Shown: positions 33,077-39,823 of the stretch, piece by piece
Numbering within the stretch: position 1 is the first letter of the stretch
How the letters are laid out: the number at the start of each line of letters is the position of its first letter
Assembly: GCA_964539095.1 (NCBI GenBank)
Contig: CAZIFL010000012.1
Coordinates: 8,566-72,565, forward strand
Length of the DNA stretch: 64,000 bases
Direction: 5' to 3'
DNA from: DAIPKP01 sp964539095
GTDB lineage: Bacteria > Synergistota > Synergistia > Synergistales > Aminiphilaceae
Position numbers and translations under genes: made by a program
The notes under the pieces: model-generated
The model's input: the letters and a program-made list of their open reading frames with translations, nothing else
What the model was told of the DNA's origin: nothing
The model's database searches: none

Positions 33077-33456
33077 CTATCAATTGGACAATTATGATTC
33101 CTTCAAGTTTGGTGATCTTAGGGTGGTTTATCGCCAACGGGCTTACAGCCCGACGAGAGTTGCTGAACAAGAAACGCGAGATCAGAGTTGGTTACATGAT
33201 AGAGGCATACAGAAGGATATCCTCAGCAGCGAACAGGTGGGAAGAAAGTACTTCCGAGGCTCGAAAGAGGGACGTTGAGTCAGCCGTGCAGGACATTCAG
33301 TTGCTCGGGAACGCAGAACAGATGGCGGAACTGAAGAAGGTTCTTGACGGCGGAAATGATTTTACGTCGACCCTTGAGGCGCTAAGGCGAGAGCTGAGGG
33401 AAGAACTTGATCTGAGCCCGGCTTCTGGTCCACTGAAGATCTACAGACTTGAATGA
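33073..33456 (+). CDS. Hypothetical membrane-anchored protein (127 aa)
   Basis: One N-terminal membrane helix (TINWTIMIPSSLVILGWFIA), then a long charged, probably coiled-coil segment (ARRELLNKKREIRVGYMIEA, then YRRISSAANRW) and a helical tail ending GPLKIYRLE. The length and bias look genuine. It lies between an integron-integrase relic and an IS3 relic, so it is probably imported cargo. Its start overlaps the preceding ORF. No family was recognised with certainty; it resembles the small membrane-anchored proteins common in cassettes and prophage-like islands. Confidence 0.6.
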   Translation: MTINWTIMIPSSLVILGWFIANGLTARRELLNKKREIRVGYMIEAYRRISSAANRWEESTSEARKRDVESAVQDIQLLGNAEQMAELKKVLDGGNDFTSTLEALRRELREELDLSPASGPLKIYRLE

Positions 33457-33516
33457 TGTGGTTTAATGGCAACGGACACCCCATAAAGAGTCACGAAGAA
33501 AGGAATGAGGTGTACG

Positions 33517-33738
33517 ATGAGCGTAAACCACAAGAGACCAAACTACACGAAAGAATTTAAGGAAGAAGCGATAAATCTGGTTTTGAAGCATGACTATACC
33601 TGCCACGAAGCGGGACGGCGCCTTGGAGTAGCCCCTTCTAGTGTCATCGGCTGGGCACGGCTCCAGAACCGGGAGGAAAAGGAGACAGCCGAAACAGGAA
33701 GAAAAATCCTCCTTGCAAAAGCTCTTTTTTTGTGGTAG
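33517..33738 (+). pseudogene. IS3-family transposase OrfA fragment
   Basis: ATG 33517 (AAAGGAATGAGG upstream) begins MSVNHKRPNYTKEFKEEAIN, then LVLKHDYTCHEAGRRLGVAP and SSVIGWARLQNREE. This is the helix-turn-helix start of IS3-family OrfA proteins. After about 60 residues the similarity ends and the frame runs out into the pyr promoter region. OrfB, with the DDE residues, is missing. The sequence AATGGCAACGGACACCCCAT ahead of it (about 33465) could be a trace of the left end. Confidence 0.75.
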
Positions 33739-33741
33739 AGT
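33713..33741 (+). promoter_or_regulatory. Promoter of the pyr operon
   Basis: TTGCAA at 33713-33718, 17 nt, TAGAGT at 33736-33741. It overlaps the 3' end of the IS3 fragment and precedes the PyrR site. Confidence 0.6.
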
Positions 33742-33762
33742 ACCCGCCAGCGCAAAAAAGCC

Positions 33763-33794
33763 TTTAAATCGGGTCCCGTGAGGCCCGGAAGGAG
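33763..33794 (+). promoter_or_regulatory. PyrR RNA-binding hairpin in the pyr leader
   Basis: The stem CGGG (33770-33773)/CCCG (33784-33787) presents TCCCGTGAGG, matching the PyrR binding loop consensus UCCNGNGAGGY, followed by GGAAGGA. UMP-bound PyrR would hold this hairpin, prevent antiterminator formation and allow the terminator at 33926 to form. A further hairpin, GGACTTG-CAAA-CAAGTCC (33849-33866), lies between the two. Confidence 0.85.
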
Positions 33795-33802
33795 GAGATG
33801 TC

Positions 33803-33979
33803 ATGAATGTTATGCTCTGTTTCCGGAAGTTTACAAAACAGCTTGGTCGGACTTGCAAACAAGTCCTGCCGTGTTCTGTTGATTGTGTAAAAGATGTAGC
33901 GAAAAATCTCACAAGATATGTTGATACGGGTTCTGCTCCCTTTCAGGGGGGTAGAGCCCGTTTTTTTATGGAGATATGA
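33803..33979 (+). CDS. Possible leader ORF through the pyr attenuator (58 aa)
   Basis: ATG 33803 has AAGGAGG 8 nt upstream, part of the PyrR hairpin region, and stays open for 58 codons. It crosses the whole terminator and stops at TGA 33977-33979, overlapping the first pyrR ATG. The product (MNVMLCFRKFTKQLGRTCKQ and onward) resembles no family. It may be a translated leader that couples ribosome movement to attenuation, or an accident of the conserved AAGGAGG motif. Confidence 0.35.
   Translation: MNVMLCFRKFTKQLGRTCKQVLPCSVDCVKDVAKNLTRYVDTGSAPFQGGRARFFMEI
33926..33967 (+). terminator. pyr operon attenuator terminator
   Basis: ACGGGTTCTGCTCCC pairs with GGGGGTAGAGCCCGT (imperfect), then TTTTTTT, about 25 bases before the pyrR start. 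Confidence 0.85.
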
Positions 33980-33993
33980 GGGAGGCGGCAGAG

Positions 33994-34557
33994 ATGGTAT
34001 CGAAGCACGGCTGGAAACAAAAAGCAAAGGTTATGACCGGTGAGGATATGGAGCGGGCCCTCAAGCGCATGGCTCACGAAATTGCGGAGCGGAACAAGGG
34101 GATTGAGAATGTCATCCTGGTGGGGATTCATCGCCGGGGGGTTCCTCTGGCGGAGCACATGGCGGATCTGCTGGAGCAGTTCGAAGGAGCGCGTCCCGCT
34201 CTGGGAAAACTGGATATCACCCTTTATCGGGATGATCTCTCCCTGCGCTACCCCCAGCCTCTGGTACGGGGGACGGACGTACCCTGGAATCTTGAAGGGC
34301 AGCGTATCGTGTTGGTGGATGACGTGCTCTACACAGGGCGTACCATCCGGGCCGCTCTGGATGCCCTTATGGATCTCGGCCGCCCGGATCAGGTGCAGCT
34401 GGCGGTACTGGTGGATCGAGGACATCGGGAGCTTCCCATCCATCCGGATTACGTGGGGAAAAATCTTCCCACGTCGAAGAGCGAGGTGGTGGAGGTGTCG
34501 GTAACCCCCATCGACGAGTGCAACGAGGTGTGGATCTGCGAAAGGACGGATAGTTAA
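33994..34557 (+). CDS. pyrR: Bifunctional pyr operon attenuator / uracil phosphoribosyltransferase PyrR
   Basis: About 187 residues. PRTase type I fold with VILVGIHRRGVPLAEHMADL and the PRPP motif IVLVDDVLYTGRTIRAALDA, then the PyrR-specific VDRGHRELPIHPDYVGKNLP. It binds the leader hairpin in response to UMP/UTP and also has weak uracil PRTase activity. ATG 33994 is chosen because GAGGGAGG is 8 nt upstream and the family begins with a short N-tail. ATG 33976 is in frame, with a poorer site. Confidence 0.93.
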   Translation: MVSKHGWKQKAKVMTGEDMERALKRMAHEIAERNKGIENVILVGIHRRGVPLAEHMADLLEQFEGARPALGKLDITLYRDDLSLRYPQPLVRGTDVPWNLEGQRIVLVDDVLYTGRTIRAALDALMDLGRPDQVQLAVLVDRGHRELPIHPDYVGKNLPTSKSEVVEVSVTPIDECNEVWICERTDS

Positions 34558-34558
34558 G

Positions 34559-35491
34559 ATGGCCTGGAATCACCGAAATCTTCTCGATGTGGATGTGCTC
34601 TCCCGTGAGGATCTGGAGCTTCTTCTGGATCAGTCGGTACATATGGAGGACCTTCTGAACCGCCCCATTAAAAAGGTTCCCGCCCTTCGGGGGCGCATGA
34701 TCGTCAATCTTTTCTTCGAAGCCTCCACCCGTACCCGGGTTTCCTTTGAGCTGGCAGAGAAGTTTCTCGGGGCGGACGTGGTGAACTGGTCGGTATCGGG
34801 ATCGAGCATCAGCAAGGGGGAGACGCTGCGGGATACCGCCTGGACCCTGGAGGCTATGGGAGCGGATGCGGTGGTGGTGCGCCACCCCATGCCGGGAACC
34901 CCCTGGTATCTTAAAGAAAAGCTCAAGCGGGCCTCGGTGTTCAACGCCGGAGACGGTGCCCATGCCCACCCCACCCAGGCGGTGCTGGATGTCTATACCG
35001 CCTGGAAGCATTTCGACCGCTCTCTGGATGGCCGTAAGATCGCCATCGTGGGGGATATCCTCCACAGCCGGGTGGTGCGTAGCGGCATCACCGCCTTTAC
35101 CACTCTTGGAGCCCAGGTGGTGCTTTCGGCTCCGCGGAGCCTTATGCCTCGGGGGCATGCTCATCTGAACGCTACCTACGAGGCGGATCCCCGGAAGGCG
35201 GTGAAGGATGCGGACATGGTCTATCTCCTTCGCTTGCAGCGGGAGCGTCAGCAGGACGGACTCTTCCCCTCCTTCGAAGAGTACCACTGGCGTTATGGAG
35301 CTAATGAAGAGCTTATGCAGTATGCCAGGCCGGGGGCCCTGGTGATGCATCCTGGCCCTATCAACCGGGGGGTGGAGATCGCTTCAAAGCTCGCCGATGG
35401 CCCGGAGAGCGTGATTCTGGAACAGGTTCGCAGCGGTGTGGCTACCCGAATGGGGCTGCTCTATCTTTGCATGGGAGGCGCTGAAGCATGA
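34559..35491 (+). CDS. pyrB: Aspartate carbamoyltransferase catalytic subunit
   Basis: 310 residues. The carbamoyl-phosphate motif FFEASTRTRVSFELAEKFLG near 50-70 and HPTQAVLDVYT near 140 are diagnostic; the aspartate-loop region is YLLRLQRERQQDG. It makes carbamoyl-aspartate, the second step of pyrimidine synthesis. It starts 1 nt after pyrR and overlaps pyrC by 4 nt. No pyrI regulatory chain follows, so control is by transcription through PyrR. Confidence 0.95.
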   Translation: MAWNHRNLLDVDVLSREDLELLLDQSVHMEDLLNRPIKKVPALRGRMIVNLFFEASTRTRVSFELAEKFLGADVVNWSVSGSSISKGETLRDTAWTLEAMGADAVVVRHPMPGTPWYLKEKLKRASVFNAGDGAHAHPTQAVLDVYTAWKHFDRSLDGRKIAIVGDILHSRVVRSGITAFTTLGAQVVLSAPRSLMPRGHAHLNATYEADPRKAVKDADMVYLLRLQRERQQDGLFPSFEEYHWRYGANEELMQYARPGALVMHPGPINRGVEIASKLADGPESVILEQVRSGVATRMGLLYLCMGGAEA

Positions 35492-36795
35492 AGACTCTTC
35501 TCTTTCGGAATGTCCGGATCTTTGATGGTACGAGCCTGAGGGAGGGCTCTATGGATGTTCTCCTGAGTCAGGGAAAGGTGGCACGCATGGCTCCCTCTCT
35601 GGATTCATCGGAGGGTGCCCGGATCATCGAAGGGGAGGGGCGGCTTCTCGCTCCCGCCTTCATCGATCTGCATACCCACCTTCGCGATCCCGGCCAGGTG
35701 CACCGGGAGGATATTGTTTCAGGGAGCCGAGCTGCTGCGGCGGGGGGTTTCGGGGTGGTGGTGGCCATGCCGAACACCGCTCCTCCCGTGGATAACGAGG
35801 CCGCTGTAGCCTATGTACTTCAGAAGGGGTCTTGCGCAGGAGGAGCTCGGGTGCTCCCCGCAGGGTGCGTCAGCAAGGAGCGCAAGGGGGAGGAGATGGC
35901 GGAGCTGGGAGGGATGGCCAAGGCGGGTGCGGTCTTCTTTACCGACGACGGCTCCCCGGTAAAAGGGGTCCGGCTTCTCATGAACGCTCTCCTCTACGCT
36001 CAAGATCTGGGAGTACGGGTGATGGAGCATCCCCAGGATGTGGATTTGAGCCGGGATTTTCAGGTGCATGAAGGACGTTGCTCCGCCGTGAGCGGCATGC
36101 GGGGATATCCTACTGCGGCAGAGGTGATCGGTATTACCCGGGGGATCGCCCTAGTACGGGAGACCGGGTGCCCTCTGCATCTTACCCATGTGAGCACCGC
36201 CCAGGGGCTTGCAGAGATTCGGGCCGCCAAGGCGGAGGGGCTTCCGGTGAGCTGCGATGTCACCCCCCATCATCTGGTGCTCTCCGAGGAGGATCTTCTC
36301 GACAGTTACCTCGCAGCATCCTTTAAGGTGAGCCCTCCTCTTCGATCGAAGGAGGATGTGGAGGCTCTCTGGAAGGGGCTTTTCGATGGCACTGTGGACG
36401 CCATCGCCACGGATCACGCCCCCTGGCATCTGGACGATAAGGACGTTCCCTTTATGGAGGCCTCCTTTGGTATCGCCTCTCTGGAGTGTGCCTTCGGGAC
36501 GGTCTTCCACGCCTGGCACGCCCGGGGGTGTCCGGGATCTCTGGAATCTCTCCTCGCCCTCTGGACCTCTCGCCCCGGAAGCCTTCTCCCCTCTGCCGAG
36601 ACCTATCGGGGAGTGCTGGAAGAGGGTGCCCCCGCCTACTGCACCCTTATCGACGAAGATCTGGAAAAGAGCGTGGATATCGCCGCCTGGAAGAGCAAGG
36701 CCGGGATAACCCCCTACCAGGGACGAACCTTCAAGGGGTGGCCGGTCTGTACGGTGGTGGGGGGAGATCTCGTCTATGAAGATCTTCCGGAGTAG
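35488..36795 (+). CDS. pyrC: Dihydroorotase
   Basis: 435 residues, the type I size. Metal-binding HTHLRDPG near 60, the family stretch PNTAPPVDN, and DHAPW near 310 (catalytic Asp). It closes carbamoyl-aspartate to dihydroorotate. ATG overlaps the pyrB stop, so translation is coupled. Confidence 0.95.
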   Translation: MKTLLFRNVRIFDGTSLREGSMDVLLSQGKVARMAPSLDSSEGARIIEGEGRLLAPAFIDLHTHLRDPGQVHREDIVSGSRAAAAGGFGVVVAMPNTAPPVDNEAAVAYVLQKGSCAGGARVLPAGCVSKERKGEEMAELGGMAKAGAVFFTDDGSPVKGVRLLMNALLYAQDLGVRVMEHPQDVDLSRDFQVHEGRCSAVSGMRGYPTAAEVIGITRGIALVRETGCPLHLTHVSTAQGLAEIRAAKAEGLPVSCDVTPHHLVLSEEDLLDSYLAASFKVSPPLRSKEDVEALWKGLFDGTVDAIATDHAPWHLDDKDVPFMEASFGIASLECAFGTVFHAWHARGCPGSLESLLALWTSRPGSLLPSAETYRGVLEEGAPAYCTLIDEDLEKSVDIAAWKSKAGITPYQGRTFKGWPVCTVVGGDLVYEDLPE

Positions 36796-36800
36796 GGTTC

Positions 36801-37580
36801 ATGGATAGCTCGCATATCTGGGAGGGGCAGGGGGTTCTCCGGGAGTTTCGCCCTCTCTTAGAAGGGGTGCTTCTCCTTGAGATCGAGGCCCCTGCCGTGG
36901 CGGCCCGGGCCTATCCGGGGCAGTTCGTCATGCTTTCGGTCTCTCCCTCCTGGGATCCCTTTCTTCATCGTCCTCTCGGGATAGCGGGAGTTTCGGGAGA
37001 TCGGATCATTCTGCTGGTGCAGGTGGTGGGGCGAGGGACCGCTCTTCTCCAGAGCCTCCCCTCGGGAACCTCCCTTACCCTTCGGGGCCCTCTGGGGCAA
37101 GGCTTCCCCATGCCTCAAAGGGAGAAGCGCTATCTCCTTGCCGCGGGGGGGCTCGGGGTGGTGCCGTTGCTCTTTGCCTACCGCCAATGGGGAGAGATTG
37201 CCTCCATGGAGATCCTTCTGGGGGTTCCGGATGCCTCCTGGGCTCCTCTGGGGGCCTATCTGGGGCAGTTTGTCCCCTCCTCGCACCTGCGGGTGGTTTC
37301 GGATGACGGCACCCTGGGGGAGTGCGGCAACCCCTGTACCTGCCTGGGGGTGTGCGGGGATGAGGTCTGGGCCTGCGGCCCCCTTCCCCTGCTGCGGGGG
37401 CTTTACGACTGCCTTCCTCCGCACGTTCCTTACTACCCCAGCATGGAGGCCCGGATGGGGTGCGGCTACGGGGGGTGCCTGGGGTGTGTGGTTCCCACCA
37501 CCGAGGGAAATCTCCGGGCCTGCGTGGAGGGGCCTGTGATGGATGGAAGAGAGGTGCTTTGGGATGAACTCTGCAAATAG
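36801..37580 (+). CDS. pyrK: Dihydroorotate dehydrogenase electron-transfer subunit
   Basis: 259 residues. An FAD-binding ferredoxin-reductase domain (PFLHRPLGIAG; NAD-site LLAAGGLGVVPLLFAYRQ) and a C-terminal 2Fe-2S cluster with CGYGGCLGCVVP and a fourth Cys in LRACVEGPV. It passes electrons from PyrD to NAD, so this organism has the class 1B enzyme. The cysteine tail overlaps the start region of pyrD. Confidence 0.95.
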   Translation: MDSSHIWEGQGVLREFRPLLEGVLLLEIEAPAVAARAYPGQFVMLSVSPSWDPFLHRPLGIAGVSGDRIILLVQVVGRGTALLQSLPSGTSLTLRGPLGQGFPMPQREKRYLLAAGGLGVVPLLFAYRQWGEIASMEILLGVPDASWAPLGAYLGQFVPSSHLRVVSDDGTLGECGNPCTCLGVCGDEVWACGPLPLLRGLYDCLPPHVPYYPSMEARMGCGYGGCLGCVVPTTEGNLRACVEGPVMDGREVLWDELCK

Positions 37581-38490
37581 CTCTCTGGAAATCCTCCTGG
37601 GGGGCACTCTCTTTGCCACCCCCATTCTGGCGGCCTCGGGGGTGTGGCCTCTGGAGCGGCAGCTCTGGCCTTTCCAGGCTCTGGAGGGCCTCGGGGGGAT
37701 CTGCTCCAAGGGGATTACCCTGCTTCCTCGGGAGGGAAATTCGGGCACTCGGCTGGCGGAGACCCCTGCGGGGCTTCTTAACAGCATCGGGCTTCAGAAC
37801 CCCGGTATGGAGGCCTTCGCCGCCTCCTATCTTCCGGAGATGACGGAGCAGGAGATTCCGGTGGCGGTGAACGTGGCCCCCCAGTCGGAAGAGCAGTTCG
37901 AAAAGCTTTTCGAACTGCTGCAACCCTGGGCCTCCCGAATCGCCGCGGTGGAGCTGAATCTCTCCTGCCCTAACGTAAAGGCGGGGGGGATGAGCTGGGG
38001 GAAGGATCCCGATGGGGTGGCTCTGGCAACCCGGCTTGCCCGATCATGCTGGAAGGGGGATCTCTGGATAAAGCTTACCCCCCAGGCGCCTGATCTTCCC
38101 GCAGTGGCCAGGGCAGCGGAGTATTCCGGAGCGGATGCCCTGGTGGTGGGAAACACCTGGCTCGGCATGGCCATGGATCTGCAGAAGAAACGCCCGGTCT
38201 TCGAGCGGGTAACTGCGGGGCTCTCGGGGCCCGCCATCTTCCCCCTGGCTCTCGCCACTGTCTGGAGCGTGGCGGGAACTGTGGGTATCCCCGTCATCGG
38301 CTGCGGAGGGGTACAGAGCTGGGAGCATGCAGCGGCCATGATTCTCGCAGGGGCCCGGGCGGTACAGGTTGGGAGCGGGCTTCTGCGGAACCTCTCCCTC
38401 CCCGGAGAGATCGCCCGGGGGCTGCAGGACTATATGATGCGGCAAAACTTCGGATCCCTCACCGAAATGGTGGGGGCGGGGAGAGGCTAG
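37564..38490 (+). CDS. pyrD: Dihydroorotate dehydrogenase catalytic subunit, class 1B
   Basis: About 308 residues. FMN barrel with GLQNPGMEAF, VELNLSCPNVKAGG (the Cys-containing active-site segment of class 1B) and the phosphate motif VIGCGGVQSWEHAAAMILAG. It oxidises dihydroorotate to orotate with PyrK and NAD. Start ATG 37564 has AGAGGTG 7 nt upstream; the earlier in-frame ATG at 37543 lies within pyrK. Confidence 0.95.
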   Translation: MNSANSSLEILLGGTLFATPILAASGVWPLERQLWPFQALEGLGGICSKGITLLPREGNSGTRLAETPAGLLNSIGLQNPGMEAFAASYLPEMTEQEIPVAVNVAPQSEEQFEKLFELLQPWASRIAAVELNLSCPNVKAGGMSWGKDPDGVALATRLARSCWKGDLWIKLTPQAPDLPAVARAAEYSGADALVVGNTWLGMAMDLQKKRPVFERVTAGLSGPAIFPLALATVWSVAGTVGIPVIGCGGVQSWEHAAAMILAGARAVQVGSGLLRNLSLPGEIARGLQDYMMRQNFGSLTEMVGAGRG

Positions 38491-38518
38491 GTACTGGATG
38501 GTACAAAGGAGGTTCAGC

Positions 38519-39241
38519 ATGACAGAGACGCAGAGCAGTAAACCGAAAATTATTCTCGCCCTGGATACGTCCACCGTGGAGGAGGGGCTTGCCCTTCTGG
38601 ATCGGGCGGGAGATGCCTTGGAATATGTGAAGATCGGCCCTCGGCACTTCTTTTTAGGAGGGTGGAATCTGATAGAGGAGCTGCAGAGGCGGGGGAAGAA
38701 GATCTTTCTCGACCTCAAGCTCCACGATATCCCCAACACCGTGGCTCTCGGGGTGGATGTTCTCGCCCGAAGGGGAATCTGGGCACTCTCCATGCATGCG
38801 GGGGGAGGCCGGGAGATGCTGGCCCGGGCGCTTCAGGCCCGGAACGAAGCCCAATCCTCCATGCTTCTTCTCGGTATCTCGGTGCTCACCAGCATGGATC
38901 AGCAGCTCTGGAACGAAGTTGTCCCCGCCGGGGGAGATCTACAGGAGGCGGTACTCGCCCGGGGAGAACTCTGTGCATCCCTCAAGATGGATGGGCTTGT
39001 TTGCTCTCCCAAAGAGATCCAGGCGGTGCGTGTCCGCACCGGGGAGGCCCTCAAGCTTGTGGTGCCGGGCATTCGTCCCGCCGCAGGGGGGGACGATCAG
39101 CGGCGTACCGCCACCCCTGCCCAAGCTGTACGCTGGGGGGCGGACTATCTTGTGGTGGGGCGCCCCATCTACGGAGCGGAAGATCCCGAAAAGGCCTTTT
39201 GGGCTATCATGGAGGAAATTGAGGAGGCGTTGAAGATATGA
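38519..39241 (+). CDS. pyrF: Orotidine 5'-phosphate decarboxylase
   Basis: About 240 residues. IILALDT near the start, the catalytic FLDLKLHDIPNTVALGVDVL (Asp-Lys-Asp network) and the phosphate site PGIRPAAGGDDQRRTATPAQ. It decarboxylates OMP to UMP. ATG 38519 has AAAGGAGG 6 nt upstream, clearly better than the upstream ATG 38498. It overlaps pyrE by 4 nt. Confidence 0.95.
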   Translation: MTETQSSKPKIILALDTSTVEEGLALLDRAGDALEYVKIGPRHFFLGGWNLIEELQRRGKKIFLDLKLHDIPNTVALGVDVLARRGIWALSMHAGGGREMLARALQARNEAQSSMLLLGISVLTSMDQQLWNEVVPAGGDLQEAVLARGELCASLKMDGLVCSPKEIQAVRVRTGEALKLVVPGIRPAAGGDDQRRTATPAQAVRWGADYLVVGRPIYGAEDPEKAFWAIMEEIEEALKI

Positions 39242-39813
39242 GCCATACATCGGGACCGGAGTGGTTGCATAAAGCCATGATCGAGACGGGGGCGCTTCTG
39301 GAGGGGCACTTCCGCCTTACCTCGGGGCTCCACAGCGGCAGCTACATGCAGTGTGCCCTGCTGCTGCGGATCCCCCGGTATGCCGCCAAGGCCGGGGAGG
39401 CCTTGGCGGCAATGCTACGTCCCCTCAAGCCGGAGTACGTGGTGGCTCCCGCCCTTGGGGGGCTCATCATCGGCCACGAGGTGGCCCGGGCGCTGGATAT
39501 TCCCTTTCTCTTCTGTGAACGCCAGGAGGGGGTTATGACCCTGCGGCGTTTTGCCCACCCCGGCACGGTGCGCTTCGTGGCGGTGGAGGATGTGGTTACC
39601 ACCGGAGGCTCCGTTCGTGAGGTGGGAGAGGCCATAGCCGCCGAAGGCGCCGAGTGGGTCGGCACCGGCTGTATCGTAGACCGTAGCGGGGGGAAAGCTC
39701 CCTTTCCCCATGCTCTCTCAAGCCTTATGACCACATCCTTTCCGGTCTACTTACCCGAGGAGTGCCCCCTCTGCAAGCAGGGGCTCCCCCTGGTAAAGCC
39801 CGGAAGCCGGTAA
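39238..39813 (+). CDS. pyrE: Orotate phosphoribosyltransferase
   Basis: 191 residues. PRPP motif FVAVEDVVTTGGSVREVGEA near 115-134 and the N-terminal orotate-binding segment GHFRLTSGLHSGSYMQCALL. It makes OMP from orotate and PRPP. It is the last gene of the operon; carAB are not in the window. No clear terminator was found between its stop and the convergent gene ending 10 nt later. Confidence 0.94.
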   Translation: MSHTSGPEWLHKAMIETGALLEGHFRLTSGLHSGSYMQCALLLRIPRYAAKAGEALAAMLRPLKPEYVVAPALGGLIIGHEVARALDIPFLFCERQEGVMTLRRFAHPGTVRFVAVEDVVTTGGSVREVGEAIAAEGAEWVGTGCIVDRSGGKAPFPHALSSLMTTSFPVYLPEECPLCKQGLPLVKPGSR

Positions 39814-39823
39814 AAACGAGCCC

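Noticed and set aside
32709..33500. attC sites of integron cassettes
   Set aside because: The conserved RYYYAAC/GTTRRRY cores were not found, and cassettes would normally lie on the other side of the integrase gene.
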